Assembly: GCF_019039255.1 (NCBI RefSeq) | Contig: NZ_CP077062.1 | Location: 4,278,001 to 4,342,000, forward strand | Origin: Nocardioides panacis | GTDB lineage: Bacteria > Actinomycetota > Actinomycetes > Propionibacteriales > Nocardioidaceae | Length of the DNA stretch: 64,000 nucleotides | Direction of reading: 5' to 3' | Shown: piece by piece, positions 8,506-17,514 of the stretch | Layout of the letters: every line of letters starts with the position of its first letter | Numbering within the stretch: the first letter of the stretch is position 1 | Translations under genes and position numbers: made by a program | The notes under the pieces: model-generated | What the model saw: the letters and a program-made list of their open reading frames with translations, nothing else | The model's database searches: none | Told to the model about the DNA's origin: nothing

Positions 8506-10707
8506 ATGACCGACACGAGCACGCAGACCGCCGTCCGCTACGAGCAGGACGCCGACGGCATCGTCACGCTGACCCTGGACGACCCGACGGCCGGCGCGAA
8601 CACGATGAACGAGCTCTACCGCGACTCGATGAGGGCCGCGGTGGACCGGCTGGTGGCCGAGAAGGAGTCGGTCACCGGCGTCGTGGTGACCAGCGGCAAG
8701 AAGACGTTCTTCGCCGGCGGCAACCTCAAGAAGATGATCGAGGCGACCCCGGACGACGCCCCCGCGCTGTTCGCCGAGATCGAGGGCATGAAGGCCGACC
8801 TGCGCCGCCTGGAGACCCTGGGCCGTCCGGTCGTGGCCGCGGTCAACGGTGCCGCGCTCGGCGGCGGCCTGGAGATCGCGCTCGCCTGCCACCACCGGAT
8901 CGCCTACGACGACCCGCGCACCGAGCTGGGCCTGCCCGAGGTCACCCTCGGCCTGCTGCCCGGCGGTGGCGGCGTCACCCGGGTCGTGCGGATGCTCGGC
9001 CTCACCGACGGCCTGATGGGCGTGCTGCTCACCGGCACCCGGTTCAAGCCGGCGCAGGCCCTCGAGAAGGGACTCGTGGACGAGCTCGTCACCGACCGCG
9101 ACGCGCTCGTCCCGGCCGCGAAGGCCTGGGTGCTGGCGCACCGCGACGACGACGAGGCTGCCGTACAGGTGTGGGACCGGGCGGGCTACCGGATGCCCGG
9201 CGGCACGCCGTCGACCCCCAAGCTGGCGGCCTTCCTGCCGGCGTTCCCGGCCAACCTGCGCAAGCAGACCAAGGGCGCGAACTACCCGGCCCCGCGGGCG
9301 ATCCTGTCCGCCGCGGTCGAGGGCGCGCAGGTCGACTTCGAGACCGCGAGCCGGATCGAGTCGCGCTACCTCACCCGGCTGCTGGTCGGGCAGAACGCCA
9401 AGAACATGATCCAGGCGTTCTTCTTCGACCTGCAGGCGATCAGCTCCGGGTCGCTGCGCCCCGAGGGCGTCGAGAAGTTCACCGCGACCCGGCTCGGCGT
9501 GCTCGGCGCCGGGATGATGGGCGCCGGCATCGCCTACTCCGCGGCCCGCTCCGGCATCGAGGTGGTGCTCAAGGACGTCAGCCTCGAGGCCGCCGAGAAG
9601 GGCAAGGCCTACTCCGCGACGATCCTGGACAAGGCGATCGGCCGCGGGCGGATGACGCCGGAGAAGAAGGCCGAGATCCTCGACCGGATCACCCCGACCG
9701 CCGACCCGGCCGACCTGGCCGGCTGCGACTGCGTGATCGAGGCGGTCTTCGAGGACCCGGCCCTGAAGGCCCGCGTGTACGGCGAGGTGCAGCACGTCGT
9801 GAACCCCGACGCGCTGCTCGCCTCGAACACCTCGACGCTGCCGATCACCGAGCTCTCCGCGGCCGTCGACCGGCCCGAGGACTTCGTCGGCATGCACTTC
9901 TTCTCGCCGGTCGACAAGATGCCGCTGGTGGAGATCATCCGCGGCGCGAAGACCTCGGACGCGACCATCGCCCGCGCCATCGACGTCGTGCAGCAGATCA
10001 AGAAGACCCCGATCGTGGTCAACGACAGCCGCGGGTTCTACACCTCGCGGGTCTACGGCACGTTGCTCACCGAGGCCGCGGCGCTGCTCGACGAGGGCGT
10101 CGACCCGCAGACCATCGAGCGGGCCGCGACGATGGCCGGCTTCCCGGCGCCGCCGCTGGCGATGCTCGACGAGGTGTCCCTGACGCTGACCCGGAGCATC
10201 CGCAAGGCCACCCTCGAGGCCGCCGCCCGGGACGGCGTCGCGCTGCCCGAGCAGCCCGGCACCGCGACGATCGACCGGATGGTCGACGAGTTCGGGCGCC
10301 GCGGCAAGGCCGCCGGGGCCGGGTTCTACGACTACCCCGAGGGTGCGAAGAAGAAGCTCTGGCCCGGGCTGCGCGAGCACTTCACCCGCGGGGACGTCCA
10401 GGTCCCGCTGGTCGACCTGCAGGAGCGGTACCTGTTCCGGATGGCGCTGGAGACCGTCTCCTGCTTCGCCGAGGGCGTCATCGACTCGGCCGCCGCGGCG
10501 AACATCGGGTCGATCATGGGCATCGGCTTCCCGCCGCTGTACGGCGGCGCCGTGCAGTACATGCAGGGCTACGAGGGCCCCGCCGGCACCGGGCTGACCG
10601 GGTTCGTGGCCCGGGCCCGTGAGCTCGCGGCCACCTACGGCGAGCGGTTCGCCCCTCCGTCGTACGTCGTGGACCTGGCGGAGCGGGGCGGCTCCTTCCC
10701 CGCCTGA
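8506..10707 (+). CDS. fadB: 3-hydroxyacyl-CoA dehydrogenase / enoyl-CoA hydratase, multifunctional
   Basis: A 733-residue beta-oxidation enzyme. Residues about 10-200 form an enoyl-CoA hydratase/isomerase domain with the oxyanion-hole segment FFAGGNLK and NGAALGGGLEIAL and the catalytic-glutamate region LGLPEVTLGLLPGGGG. The NAD-binding domain starts near residue 325 with LGVLGAGMMGAGIA, followed by NTSTLPIT and GMHFFSPVDKMPLVEI, where the catalytic His lies. The C-terminal helical domain ends near AERGGSFPA. Together with the thiolase it converts enoyl-CoA to acetyl-CoA plus a shortened acyl-CoA in the cytoplasm. Confidence 0.95.
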   Translation: MTDTSTQTAVRYEQDADGIVTLTLDDPTAGANTMNELYRDSMRAAVDRLVAEKESVTGVVVTSGKKTFFAGGNLKKMIEATPDDAPALFAEIEGMKADLRRLETLGRPVVAAVNGAALGGGLEIALACHHRIAYDDPRTELGLPEVTLGLLPGGGGVTRVVRMLGLTDGLMGVLLTGTRFKPAQALEKGLVDELVTDRDALVPAAKAWVLAHRDDDEAAVQVWDRAGYRMPGGTPSTPKLAAFLPAFPANLRKQTKGANYPAPRAILSAAVEGAQVDFETASRIESRYLTRLLVGQNAKNMIQAFFFDLQAISSGSLRPEGVEKFTATRLGVLGAGMMGAGIAYSAARSGIEVVLKDVSLEAAEKGKAYSATILDKAIGRGRMTPEKKAEILDRITPTADPADLAGCDCVIEAVFEDPALKARVYGEVQHVVNPDALLASNTSTLPITELSAAVDRPEDFVGMHFFSPVDKMPLVEIIRGAKTSDATIARAIDVVQQIKKTPIVVNDSRGFYTSRVYGTLLTEAAALLDEGVDPQTIERAATMAGFPAPPLAMLDEVSLTLTRSIRKATLEAAARDGVALPEQPGTATIDRMVDEFGRRGKAAGAGFYDYPEGAKKKLWPGLREHFTRGDVQVPLVDLQERYLFRMALETVSCFAEGVIDSAAAANIGSIMGIGFPPLYGGAVQYMQGYEGPAGTGLTGFVARARELAATYGERFAPPSYVVDLAERGGSFPA

Positions 10708-10776
10708 TCGGCGAGACGGGGGAGCAGTTTGCGCACATCGCACGCACGACCGGCCGATGCGGGGAACAATGGGCCG

Positions 10777-11523
10777 GTGACTGCCGCACCAGCCGACGAC
10801 GTGGTCGTCCCCGCCGCGGGACCCGTCGTCGACATCGAGTCGCTGTGGGTCCGGTTCGGATCGGTGGACGCGGTGCGGGGCATCGACCTGCAGGTCCCGG
10901 CGGGCACCGCCACCGCGCTGCTCGGCCGCAACGGCGCCGGCAAGTCCACCACCATGCGGGTGCTGGCCGGCGTGATCCCGCCGACCGAGGGCCGGGTGCA
11001 CGTCGCGGGCCTGGACATCCGCACCGACTCGCTGGCGGTCAAGCGGATCACCGGCTACTGCCCCGACGTCGGCGGGCTGGTGCCGCGCGCGACCCCGTGG
11101 GAGCACCTGCAGCTCGCCGCCCGGCTCCGCCGGATGCCGGACGGCTGGGAGGACCGGGCCCGCGACCTGCTCGAGCGGTTCGACCTCGGCGGCGTGGCGC
11201 ACCGGGTCACCGGCGGCTTCAGCCACGGCATGGGCCGGCGGATGTCGGTCATCCTCGCCGCGTTCCACCAGCCCCGCGTCGTGCTCCTCGACGAGCCGTT
11301 CGACGGTGTCGACCCGCTCGGGGTCGAGGCGACCATGGAGGTCATCGCGGACGCCCGCGCCCACGGCAGCGCCGTGCTGGTCTCCACCCACCTGCGCGAG
11401 CTCGCCGTCGAGGCCTGCCAGCACACGATCGTCCTGCGCGGCGGCGCGGCCGTGGCGGAGATGAGCGCCGCGGAGATCGGCGGGGAGGACGGTGCGGGTG
11501 TCTACCGCGCGCTCCTCGACTAG
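10777..11523 (+). CDS. ABC transporter ATP-binding protein (ABC-2 exporter type)
   Basis: A 248-residue ATPase with Walker A GRNGAGKST, Walker B VVLLDEPFDGVDP and STHLRE as the switch region. The signature loop is unusual (GGFSHGMGRR instead of LSGGQ). I place the start at GTG 10777. An AACAAT box at 10765-10770 lies 6 bases upstream, a leaderless arrangement; a TTG start at 10729 is the alternative. It overlaps by 32 bases the membrane protein that follows, so the two form an exporter whose cargo is unknown. Confidence 0.88.
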   Translation: MTAAPADDVVVPAAGPVVDIESLWVRFGSVDAVRGIDLQVPAGTATALLGRNGAGKSTTMRVLAGVIPPTEGRVHVAGLDIRTDSLAVKRITGYCPDVGGLVPRATPWEHLQLAARLRRMPDGWEDRARDLLERFDLGGVAHRVTGGFSHGMGRRMSVILAAFHQPRVVLLDEPFDGVDPLGVEATMEVIADARAHGSAVLVSTHLRELAVEACQHTIVLRGGAAVAEMSAAEIGGEDGAGVYRALLD

Positions 11524-13102
11524 GCCGCGCGACTCCCGCAGCCCGCGCCGGCTGGACTGGAAGCCCCGCAGCATCCGGCTCGGCTCGGCGACCCAGGAGG
11601 CCGTCCGGGCCACCCGCGACGTCCGGCACCTGCTGAGGTTCCGGCTCGCCGGGCTGCGCGGCCGCTCGCGCCGCGCGGTGCCGGTCACCCTCGCCGTGCT
11701 GGTCCTCCTCACCGTGCTCGCCGCGACGCTGCCGGCGTTCCTGCCGGAGCTGACCGTCAGCCGCCAGGACATGCTGCTCCTGCTGCCCACCTCCTACGTC
11801 AGCGTGCTGGTGATCTCCCTGGTCTCGGCGGCGTCCACCGGCGGCGGCCGCGAGCTGCTGCCGCGCCACCAGGCCGTCGCGTTCCCGGTCAGCCCGACCA
11901 CCGACCACCTCGGCGCGCTGCTGATGGCGCCGCTGAACATCGCCTGGCTGCTGCAGTGCTGGACGCTGCTCGCCGCGACGTCGTACGCCGTGGGCGCCCG
12001 CCCGCTGCTGCCGGTCGCGATGGCGCCGGTGTTCCTCTGGCTGGTCACCGGCACCGTGATGGCGCAGTGCCTGGCCTGGGTCGTGGAGTGGCTGCGCCGC
12101 GGGCCGAGCGGCTCCTACGTCGTCCGGGGCACGGCGGTCGCGATCGGCGGCCTGGTCGCGCTCCTCGTGGTCACCGGCCGGCTCACGCCCATGCTGGACA
12201 ACAGCCCGACGCTGCGGGTGGTGCTCGCGGTCCTCGCCGGCGCCCAGGGCGACTGGCTGCCCTGGCTGGCGATGATGAACTGGCTGCTGGGCATCGCGAT
12301 CGTCTCGGTGGTGGTCGGCGCCTGGATGGCCGACCGGGTGTCCCGCCGCTCCGCGAACGACGAGCTGCGCGTCGAGTCCTCCCGGCACAAGGCCCGCCCG
12401 AACCCGGGCTCCGACTTCGTCGCGCTGCTGCGCACCGACCGGGCGGGCATCTGGCGCTCGCTGCCGATGCGCCGCGGCATGGTCGTGCTCGCGCTGTTCC
12501 CGGGCCTGATCGCGCTCGGCGGTGACTTCGACTGGGCCAAGGTGGCGATCTTCCCCGGCCTGGTCGCCTCCGGCGGCGTGCTGCTGTTCGGCGTCAACTC
12601 CTGGTGCCTGGACGGGCACGGCGCGCTGTGGCGCGACAGCCTGCCGGTCTCCCCGCGGCTGGCGTTCGCCTCCCGGGTCGCCGTGCTCATGGAGATCCTG
12701 CTGGTCGCCACGCTCGCCACCCTGCTGCTGGCCTCGCTGCGGGCCGGCCTCCCGGACGTCTCCGAGCTGGTCGCGATCGTCTGCGGCACCGTCGTGGTCA
12801 CCCTGCAGGTGGTCGCGACCGCGCTGCGCTGGTCGGTGCGCAGCCCCTACGCCGTGGACCTGCGCAGCTCGCGCGCGACCCCGGCGCCGCCGCTGGTGAT
12901 GGTCGGCTACTCCTCGCGGCTCGCGCTGAGCACCACGCTCACCGGCCTGCTGTTCAGCGTCACCACCCGGGCGCCCTGGACCTGGTCGGTGCTGCTCGCG
13001 CTGCCGTTCCTGCTCTGGTCCGCGGTCAAGCTCCACCGCACCTCCCACCGGTGGGCCGACCCGGAGGTCCGGTCCCGGGTGATCGCCACCGTCGCCAGCT
13101 AG
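11492..13102 (+). CDS. ABC transporter membrane protein (exporter permease)
   Basis: A 536-residue protein starting at GTG 11492 inside the 3' end of the ATPase gene. The first 55 residues are basic and cytoplasmic. About ten hydrophobic segments follow in two halves (residues 65-330 and 350-530) separated by a charged loop (RRSANDELRVESSRHKARP). This resembles large single-chain permeases paired with ABC-2 ATPases. No substrate can be assigned. After the stop there are 79 bases without a gene before the convergent lipoprotein gene. Confidence 0.8.
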   Translation: MRVSTARSSTRPRDSRSPRRLDWKPRSIRLGSATQEAVRATRDVRHLLRFRLAGLRGRSRRAVPVTLAVLVLLTVLAATLPAFLPELTVSRQDMLLLLPTSYVSVLVISLVSAASTGGGRELLPRHQAVAFPVSPTTDHLGALLMAPLNIAWLLQCWTLLAATSYAVGARPLLPVAMAPVFLWLVTGTVMAQCLAWVVEWLRRGPSGSYVVRGTAVAIGGLVALLVVTGRLTPMLDNSPTLRVVLAVLAGAQGDWLPWLAMMNWLLGIAIVSVVVGAWMADRVSRRSANDELRVESSRHKARPNPGSDFVALLRTDRAGIWRSLPMRRGMVVLALFPGLIALGGDFDWAKVAIFPGLVASGGVLLFGVNSWCLDGHGALWRDSLPVSPRLAFASRVAVLMEILLVATLATLLLASLRAGLPDVSELVAIVCGTVVVTLQVVATALRWSVRSPYAVDLRSSRATPAPPLVMVGYSSRLALSTTLTGLLFSVTTRAPWTWSVLLALPFLLWSAVKLHRTSHRWADPEVRSRVIATVAS

Positions 13103-13181
13103 CCCCGCCCGCGCAGCGGCGTCCGCACGAGCACGTCTCGGCCGGCGTCGGCCAGCAGGTTGGCGGCAACCCGGAGGCCGG

Positions 13182-13712
13182 TCAGCCGGCGTTCGGCTGC
13201 GCGCACTTCATCATCGGCTCGACGAGGTCCTTGCGGGCGGCGGCCTCGTCGCCGGTGAACACGTGCGTGAACATGGCGCGCAGCGAGGTCTCGTTGAGGG
13301 TCTTCTTGACGCAGTCCTGCATCGCGGCCGGGACCTGGCCGCTGCTGGTCATCGCCTTGTTCATCATGCCGGGGACGTCGGTGCAGCCGAAGAGCACGTC
13401 GGTGGCCTTCTTGGCGTCGCCGGCGGACATCTTCACCGAGGTGACGTCCTTGCTCGCCTTGTTGTCGGAGGTGAGCATCTTGTACTTCTTCAGCTGGTCG
13501 GTGCCGATCTTGTCGACGAGGCCGTTGCCGATGCAGTCGGCCTCCTTCTGCTTGAGGGACAGCAGCGAGGAGGCGTTGTCGCTCGAGGACTTCTGCGACT
13601 TCATGATCGAGGCGGACAGCGCCTTGGAGGCGTCGGCGTCGTCGTTGCTCCCGCAGGAGGAGAGCGTGAGGGTCAGGGCGGCGGCCGCGACGGCCGCCAG
13701 GGTCTTCTTCAT
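13182..13712 (-). CDS. Putative lipoprotein of unknown function
   Basis: A 176-residue secreted protein. The N-terminus MKKTLAAVAAAALTLTLSSC ends in a lipobox (LSSC, lipidated Cys20), followed by the acidic flexible stretch SNDDADASK. The mature part is helical and polar with four further cysteines (in ADCIGNGL, LFGCTDVP, MQDCVKK and MMKCAQP), which could form two disulfides. I recognise no family. It is flanked by the ABC exporter (convergent) and a TetR gene (same strand, 56 bases upstream of its start). Confidence 0.82.
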   Translation of the reverse strand: MKKTLAAVAAAALTLTLSSCGSNDDADASKALSASIMKSQKSSSDNASSLLSLKQKEADCIGNGLVDKIGTDQLKKYKMLTSDNKASKDVTSVKMSAGDAKKATDVLFGCTDVPGMMNKAMTSSGQVPAAMQDCVKKTLNETSLRAMFTHVFTGDEAAARKDLVEPMMKCAQPNAG

Positions 13713-13768
13713 GGTTCCCCGGTTTCTTCATGTGGAGGACAGGGGCTTCTGCCGAGCATAACGACGGG

Positions 13769-14365
13769 CTAGCGGAGCGCCACCAGCGCGTGCAGCGCCG
13801 CCACCCCGTGGTCGACGAGCTCCTCGGCGGTCCGGGTCCGCCGGTCCGCCGGCCGCCCCGACCAGGACAGCGCGCGGTCCTCGACGTACATCCACCAGGC
13901 GTGCACCACGTCGGCGTGCTCGGGCCCGAGGTCCAGGCAGGTCAGCACCCGGCGGGTGGCCCGGTCCCAGATGTCGTCGTACACCTCGACCACCGCCACG
14001 TCGCCGGCCCCGGTGCCGTGCAGCAGGGAGAGGTAGAACGCGCGCCGCCGGTCGATCTGCTCGGCGAAGAGCCGCACCATCGAGCGCACCTGCTCCGCCG
14101 GCGGCAGGTCCGGGTCCGGGGCGGTGTTGCGCAGGATCCGCCGGCCGGCCGCGGCGATGCACTCGCGGTAGAAGTCGGCCTTGGTGGGGAAGTAGTGGAA
14201 CAGCAGGCTCCGGGAGATGCCCGCCTCGGCGGCGACCTCGTCGACCGAGAGCTCGTGGATCGGCCGGTCGACGAGCTTGGCCAGCCCGATGCCGACGAGC
14301 TGGCGGCGCCGGTCGTCGCGGGTCAGCCGGGTCCTGCGGGGCGTGACCGTCACGCTATTGAGCAT
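13769..14365 (-). CDS. TetR-family transcriptional regulator
   Basis: A 198-residue repressor. The N-terminal helix-turn-helix reads VDEVAAEAGISRSLLFHYFPTKADFY (residues about 42-67), and the C-terminal ligand domain is helical. It is divergent from the five-gene acyl-CoA dehydrogenase operon. Its ATG lies inside a perfect 15-base palindrome (14358-14372) that also overlaps the -35 box of the operon promoter, so it probably represses itself and the operon until an acyl-CoA or similar ligand binds. Confidence 0.9.
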   Translation of the reverse strand: MLNSVTVTPRRTRLTRDDRRRQLVGIGLAKLVDRPIHELSVDEVAAEAGISRSLLFHYFPTKADFYRECIAAAGRRILRNTAPDPDLPPAEQVRSMVRLFAEQIDRRRAFYLSLLHGTGAGDVAVVEVYDDIWDRATRRVLTCLDLGPEHADVVHAWWMYVEDRALSWSGRPADRRTRTAEELVDHGVAALHALVALR

Positions 14366-14386
14366 TGCTCAACAAGGATCTAGGGT
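14358..14386 (+). promoter_or_regulatory. Operon promoter overlapped by TetR operator
   Basis: TTGAGC (14358-14363), 17 bases, TAGGGT (14381-14386), then 7 bases to the ATG at 14394, consistent with a leaderless transcript. The palindrome TTGAGC-ATT-GCTCAA (14358-14372) covers the -35 box and the start codon of the divergent TetR gene, an arrangement expected for joint repression of both directions. Confidence 0.7.
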
Positions 14387-14393
14387 CAAGGAC

Positions 14394-15647
14394 ATGGACT
14401 TCTCACCGTCACCGCGGGCCGCCGACCTCACCGAGCGGGTGCGGACCTTCCTGCAGACCGAGATCGAACCCGTCGAGGCGGACTACCACCGCGAGCTCGC
14501 CGCACTGCGCGCGCAGGGCGGCGACGCGGTCTGGCAGCCGCTGCCGCTGATCGCCGAGCTGCAGGGCAAGGCCCGCGCGCAGGGGCTGTGGAACCTGTTC
14601 CTGCCCCGCGAGCACGCCGGCGAGTACGCCGCGCGCTACGGCACCGACGGCGGCGAGGGCCTCACCAACACCGACTACGCCCCGATCGCCGAGCTCACCG
14701 GCCGCTCGGCGCTGGCGCCGCACGTGTTCAACTGCAACGCGCCGGACACCGGCAACATGGAGGTGCTGCTGAAGTACGGCACCGACGAGCAGCGTGCGCA
14801 GTGGCTCGAGCCGCTGCTGCAGGCCGAGATCCGCAGCGCGTTCACGATGACCGAGCCCGACGTGGCCTCCTCCGACGCCACCAACATGGCCGCCACCGCG
14901 GTCGTCGAGGGCGACGAGGTGGTGATCAACGGCCGCAAGTGGTGGTCGACCGGCGTGGGCCACCCAGACTGCAAGATCTTCGTGTTCATGGGGCTCACAG
15001 ACCCCGACGCCGACCGGCACTCCCGGCACACCATGGTGCTGGTGCCCCGCGACACCCTCGGCGTGAAGGTCGAGCGGATGCTGTCGGTGATGGGCATGCA
15101 CGACGAGCCGCACGGCCACGGGATCGTCTCCTTCAGCGACGTACGCGTCCCGCTCGCCAACGTGCTGCTCGGCCCCGGCCGGGCCTTCGAGATCGCCCAG
15201 GGCCGGCTCGGTCCTGGTCGCGTGCACCACTGCATGCGGCTGGTCGGCCTCGCCGAGATGGCCCTCGAGCTCGCCGTACGACGGGCCACCACCCGGACCG
15301 CGTTCGGCCGGCCGCTGGTCAAGCTGGGCGGCAACGCCGAGCGGATCGCGGACGCCCGGATCGCGATCGACCAGGCCCGGCTGCTGGTGCTGCACGCCGC
15401 CTGGAAGCTCGACACCGAGGGCTCCCGCGGGGCGCTCTCGGCGGTCAGCCAGATCAAGGTCGCGGTGCCGAACATGGCCCAGCAGGTCGTCGACATGGCG
15501 ATGCAGATGCACGGCGGCGCGGGCTTCGACGAGGAGCTCCCGCTCGCCGCGGCCTGGGTCAGCGCCAGGTCGCTGCGGATGGCCGACGGCCCCGACGAGG
15601 TGCACCGCGGCGTGATCGCCAAGCTCGAGACGAAGAAGTACGCATGA
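14394..15647 (+). CDS. Acyl-CoA dehydrogenase, ACAD10/11-like
   Basis: A 417-residue flavoprotein. Family motifs include FTMTEPDVASSDATN (FAD/substrate loop), GRKWWSTGVGHPDCKI, the distinctive FEIAQGRLGPGRVHHCMRLVGLAE and MHGGAGFDEELPLA near the C-terminus. The KWWSTG and QGRLGPGR-HHCMR segments are closest, from memory, to the dehydrogenase half of human ACAD11. Start ATG 14394 is set by the leaderless promoter; upstream in-frame residues lack homology. First gene of an operon with an SDR, an APH-type kinase, a histidine phosphatase and a second SDR. ACAD10/11 enzymes act with a kinase on 4-hydroxyacyl-CoAs, which gives a testable role here. Confidence 0.9.
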   Translation: MDFSPSPRAADLTERVRTFLQTEIEPVEADYHRELAALRAQGGDAVWQPLPLIAELQGKARAQGLWNLFLPREHAGEYAARYGTDGGEGLTNTDYAPIAELTGRSALAPHVFNCNAPDTGNMEVLLKYGTDEQRAQWLEPLLQAEIRSAFTMTEPDVASSDATNMAATAVVEGDEVVINGRKWWSTGVGHPDCKIFVFMGLTDPDADRHSRHTMVLVPRDTLGVKVERMLSVMGMHDEPHGHGIVSFSDVRVPLANVLLGPGRAFEIAQGRLGPGRVHHCMRLVGLAEMALELAVRRATTRTAFGRPLVKLGGNAERIADARIAIDQARLLVLHAAWKLDTEGSRGALSAVSQIKVAVPNMAQQVVDMAMQMHGGAGFDEELPLAAAWVSARSLRMADGPDEVHRGVIAKLETKKYA

Positions 15648-16450
15648 GGGTCCTGGTCACCGGCGGAGCCAGCGGCCTCGGGGAAGCCCTGGTGAACCGC
15701 TTCGCCGAGAGAGGCGACCAGGTGATCTCGGCGGACCTCGCCCACCCCGACTTGTCAGGCGCTGAGTCGGCTGGGACCGGTTCACCGCCTGACAAGTCGG
15801 TGGTGCGGCGGGTCCTCGACGTCACCTCCGACGCGGACTGGGCGTCCGCGGTCGACTTCGTCTCTTCCTCGTGGGGTGGGCTGGACCTGCTCGTGAACAA
15901 CGCGGGCGTCGCGGGGGGCGGCCGGATCGAGCGGTGCTCGCTCGAGGACTGGCAGTGGATCTTCGACGTCAACCTGTTCGGCGTGGTCCGCGGCACCCGC
16001 GCGTTCGTGCCGATGCTCAAGGCCCAGGGCTCCGGCCGGATCGTGAACACCGCCTCGCTCGCCGGCCTGGTGCACCCGCCCGGCATGGGCTCCTACAACG
16101 CGGTCAAGGCCGCCGTCGTGGCGTTCAGCGAGACCGCCGCGCACGAGCTCGCGCCGTACGGCGTCGGGGTCACGGCCGTCTGCCCGTCGTACTTCAGGAC
16201 GAACCTGATGTCCTCGATGCGCGGCGGCGACGCCGACCTCGCGGCGCAGATCACCCGCATGGTCGAGCGGTCCCCGATCACCGCCGACGACATCGCCGCG
16301 GCGGTGCTCGAGGGCATCGAGCGCGGCGACGAGCTGATCCTCCCCGACGAGCCGGCCCGGGCGGCGTACGCGCTGAAGCTGTCCGACCGCACGGCGTACG
16401 ACGAGCAGATGCGCGCCACCGCGGCGCGGGCGAAGGAGCGTGACGCATGA
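15644..16450 (+). CDS. Short-chain dehydrogenase/reductase with an internal hairpin insertion
   Basis: A 268-residue NAD(P)-dependent oxidoreductase: cofactor loop TGGASGLGEAL (residues 6-16), NNAGVAGGG, catalytic Ser in NTASLAG and the YNAVK active-site motif. ATG 15644 overlaps the preceding stop (ATGA) and the gene ends in the same way on the kinase gene. Residues about 35-52 (DLSGAESAGTGSPPDKS region) are encoded by a 54-base inverted repeat and look like an extra loop compared with usual SDRs between beta-strand 2 and the DVTS segment. Substrate unknown; probably a hydroxyacyl intermediate of the operon pathway. Confidence 0.9.
   Translation: MRVLVTGGASGLGEALVNRFAERGDQVISADLAHPDLSGAESAGTGSPPDKSVVRRVLDVTSDADWASAVDFVSSSWGGLDLLVNNAGVAGGGRIERCSLEDWQWIFDVNLFGVVRGTRAFVPMLKAQGSGRIVNTASLAGLVHPPGMGSYNAVKAAVVAFSETAAHELAPYGVGVTAVCPSYFRTNLMSSMRGGDADLAAQITRMVERSPITADDIAAAVLEGIERGDELILPDEPARAAYALKLSDRTAYDEQMRATAARAKERDA
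15747..15800. repeat. 54-base inverted repeat embedded in the SDR coding sequence
   Basis: Perfect 15-base arms CCGACTTGTCAGGCG (15747-15761) and CGCCTGACAAGTCGG (15786-15800) flank a 24-base loop. The length is a multiple of three and the reading frame stays open, encoding an extra loop. It looks like a small palindromic element inserted in-frame. I found no second copy in the window. Confidence 0.7.
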
Positions 16451-17514
16451 CCGACCCCTCAGTGGACGTCCGCGAGGAGGACGCGTTCGACGTCGCCGCG
16501 ATGACGGCCTGGCTCGCCGAGCACGGGCGCGACGTGCCCGCGGGGACGCCGGAGGTCCGGCAGTTCCCGGGCGGCGCCTCGAACCTCACCTACCTGCTGT
16601 CCTACGACGAGCGCGACCTGATCCTGCGCCGGCCGCCGTCGGGCGTGAAGGCCAAGAGCGCGCACGACATGTCCCGCGAGTTCACCATCCAGTCCAAGCT
16701 GGCGCCGGTGTTCGGGCTGGTGCCCGGGATGGTGGCGTTCTGCGACGACCCGGACGTGATCGGCTCGGACTTCTACGTCATGGAGCGGCTCGCCGGCACG
16801 ATCCTGCGCCGCGACCTGCCCGACGGGCTGGCGCTGTCGGAGGACCAGGCCCGCACGCTCTGCACGAACTTCCTCGACGTGCTCGTCGACCTGCACCAGG
16901 TCGACCCGTCGCAGGCCGGGCTCGACGACCTCGGCCGGGGCGCCGGGTACGTCGCGCGGCAGGTCGGCGGCTGGTCGGACCGCTTCCGCAAGTCCCGCAC
17001 CGACAACGTCGGCGACTACGAGCGGGTGATGGGCTGGCTCGACGAGCAGCAGCCCGACGACGTGGCGACGACCGTGATCCACAACGACTTCCGGCTCGAC
17101 AACGTGGTGCTCGACGCGGACGACCCGCTCCGGGTGATCGGCGTCCTGGACTGGGAGATGGCCACCCTCGGCGACCCGCTGATGGACCTCTCCGGCGCGC
17201 TGGCCTACTGGATCCAGGCCGACGACGACGAGGACTTCCGCGCGGCCCGCCGGCAGCCCTCGGACCTGCCGGGGATGCTGACCCGCGCCGAGATGGTGGA
17301 CTACTACACCTCCCGGATGGGCCTCTCGGTGACGCCCGAGCAGTGGCGGTTCTACGAGGTCTTCGGGCTGTTCCGGCTCGGCGTGATCGCCCAGCAGATC
17401 TACTACCGCTACCACCACGGGCAGACCACCAACGAGGCCTACGCCCGGTTCCTGCCGATGACGCAGTACCTCGAGCAGCGCTGCAACCGGCTGATCGACG
17501 AGGCCACCGGATGA
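16447..17514 (+). CDS. APH-type phosphotransferase (ACAD10/11 kinase-like)
   Basis: A 355-residue aminoglycoside-phosphotransferase-fold protein. The nucleotide-binding N-lobe contains QFPGGASNLTYLL and LRRPPSG. The Brenner motif HNDFRLDN (about residues 213-220) holds the catalytic Asp, and DWEMATLGDPLMDL is the metal-binding segment. These motifs match the kinase domain of ACAD10/11 and similar bacterial kinases rather than antibiotic kinases. It overlaps the SDR before and the phosphatase after (ATGA both). Together with the ACAD it could phosphorylate and then eliminate a 4-hydroxyl group from acyl-CoA; this is inference. Confidence 0.88.
   Translation: MTDPSVDVREEDAFDVAAMTAWLAEHGRDVPAGTPEVRQFPGGASNLTYLLSYDERDLILRRPPSGVKAKSAHDMSREFTIQSKLAPVFGLVPGMVAFCDDPDVIGSDFYVMERLAGTILRRDLPDGLALSEDQARTLCTNFLDVLVDLHQVDPSQAGLDDLGRGAGYVARQVGGWSDRFRKSRTDNVGDYERVMGWLDEQQPDDVATTVIHNDFRLDNVVLDADDPLRVIGVLDWEMATLGDPLMDLSGALAYWIQADDDEDFRAARRQPSDLPGMLTRAEMVDYYTSRMGLSVTPEQWRFYEVFGLFRLGVIAQQIYYRYHHGQTTNEAYARFLPMTQYLEQRCNRLIDEATG

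Noticed and set aside
8491-11790. 1099-residue open frame on the minus strand opposite the multifunctional beta-oxidation gene
   Set aside because: Composition is Arg/Gly/Val/Asp repeats with no motif, typical of antisense frames in high-GC DNA; the plus-strand enzyme is certain.
15913-15918. A further +1 error in the SDR gene's G6 run
   Set aside because: The SDR frame is continuous through NNAGVAGGGRIE, so this run is correct and shows that not every G6 is affected.
16447-16475. A third copy of the 59-bp element at the start of the kinase gene
   Set aside because: Only the first dozen bases (encoding MTDPSV) resemble the carboxylase start; no inverted end follows.
16447-17514. Aminoglycoside resistance kinase
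   Set aside because: The motifs and operon context fit ACAD10/11-type metabolic kinases, not antibiotic kinases.
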